Part shown: positions 42,042 to 42,196 of the stretch, piece after piece
Layout: each line of letters starts with the position of its first letter
How positions within the stretch are numbered: position 1 is the stretch's first letter
From: Clostridiales bacterium
GTDB lineage: Bacteria > Bacillota > Clostridia > Oscillospirales > Oscillospiraceae
Direction: 5' to 3'
NCBI GenBank assembly: GCA_021205695.1
Contig: JAJPXB010000079.1
Span: forward strand, 5,386 to 47,581
Length of the DNA stretch: 42,196 bases
Notes under the pieces: generated by a model
Databases searched by the model: none
What the model was told of the DNA's origin: nothing
Seen by the model: only the letters and a program-made list of their open reading frames with translations
Made by a program: the position numbers and the translations under genes

Positions 42042-42085
42042 GAAGTACGCCTCCTCGGAAAATCCTCTGTCAGAACTTATAACCC

Positions 42086-42114
42086 ATTATAATGCCATAG
42101 CTCCAAAATCGCAA
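42086..42114 (-). promoter_or_regulatory. Promoter of the membrane protein-DUF3810-cdd operon
   Basis: Minus-strand TTGCGA (42114-42109), 17-base spacer, perfect TATAAT (42091-42086), about 45 bases before ATG 42041. Confidence 0.8.
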
Positions 42115-42141
42115 GGAGTTTGCCTTTCCTGGAAGAATTTT

Positions 42142-42157
42142 ATTGTAGCATTACAAT
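42142..42157. promoter_or_regulatory. Palindrome upstream of the promoter, possible operator
   Basis: ATTGTA-GCAT-TACAAT, a perfect 6+6 inverted repeat, 28 bases upstream of the -35 box. It could be a binding site for a dimeric regulator; the regulator is unknown. Confidence 0.45.
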
Positions 42158-42196
42158 AGATGTGAGACCAGAGGATAGAAAAAGGCGATTGAGTTT

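Overview
The window looks like chromosomal DNA of a GC-rich, obligately anaerobic, butyrate-forming clostridium, most likely an Oscillospiraceae-type gut bacterium (inference). The reasons are a Bacillus/Clostridium-type yicC-to-thiN housekeeping operon, c-di-AMP synthesis by cdaA/cdaR, a ptb-buk pair, DUF896 and YlmH proteins, strong Shine-Dalgarno sites and Firmicutes-like TTGACA/TATAAT promoters. No rRNA, tRNA, CRISPR array, insertion sequence or phage gene was seen.

Region 1 (1-16156, minus strand): one long, tightly packed operon from a clear promoter at 16128-16156: yicC, remA, gmk, rpoZ, priA, def, fmt, a small DUF3006-like ORF, rsmB, rlmN, prpC, prkC, rsgA, thiN and finally a secreted GH25 lysozyme with fibronectin-III-like repeats that runs off the left edge. 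It joins RNA processing, translation start and peptide deformylation, replication restart, ribosome assembly and muropeptide-sensing Ser/Thr phosphorylation. coaBC and rpe, often found in this operon, are absent.

Region 2 (16176-22117): cdaA-cdaR (minus), an orphan HMGL/DmpG-like aldolase (plus), and ptb-buk (minus), which turns butyryl-CoA into butyrate plus ATP.

Region 3 (22281-36064, plus strand): a 19-gene, 13.6 kb operon behind a near-perfect promoter, encoding a group 4 membrane-bound [NiFe] hydrogenase of the Mbh type. It has a catalytic large subunit, a NuoB-like small subunit, a two-cluster ferredoxin-like subunit, a NuoC-like subunit, a NuoH-like subunit and an Mrp-type Na+/H+ antiporter module (MrpE, F, G, MbhD, MbhE, MrpB, MrpC, MrpD). 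All six HypABCDEF maturation genes lie inside the operon. By family knowledge it should oxidise reduced ferredoxin, evolve H2 and pump ions. The gene order is rearranged relative to archaeal mbh operons, the MrpD-like subunit seems to carry a fused MbhI-like tail, and the large subunit ends right at its CxxC motif. A strong hairpin closes the operon.

Region 4 (36224-42196): a minus-strand pair of a TM1266-type 'hydrogenase system regulator' and a VanH-like D-2-hydroxyacid dehydrogenase; an apparently leaderless ylmH followed by a DUF896 gene (plus); and a minus-strand operon of a large polytopic membrane protein (start region out of frame at an A7 tract), a DUF3810 HExxH membrane protein and cytidine deaminase.

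Together the central genes suggest a fermentative energy module: ferredoxin reduced during butyrate formation can be re-oxidised by the hydrogenase, with D-lactate formation as another possible electron sink nearby (inference).
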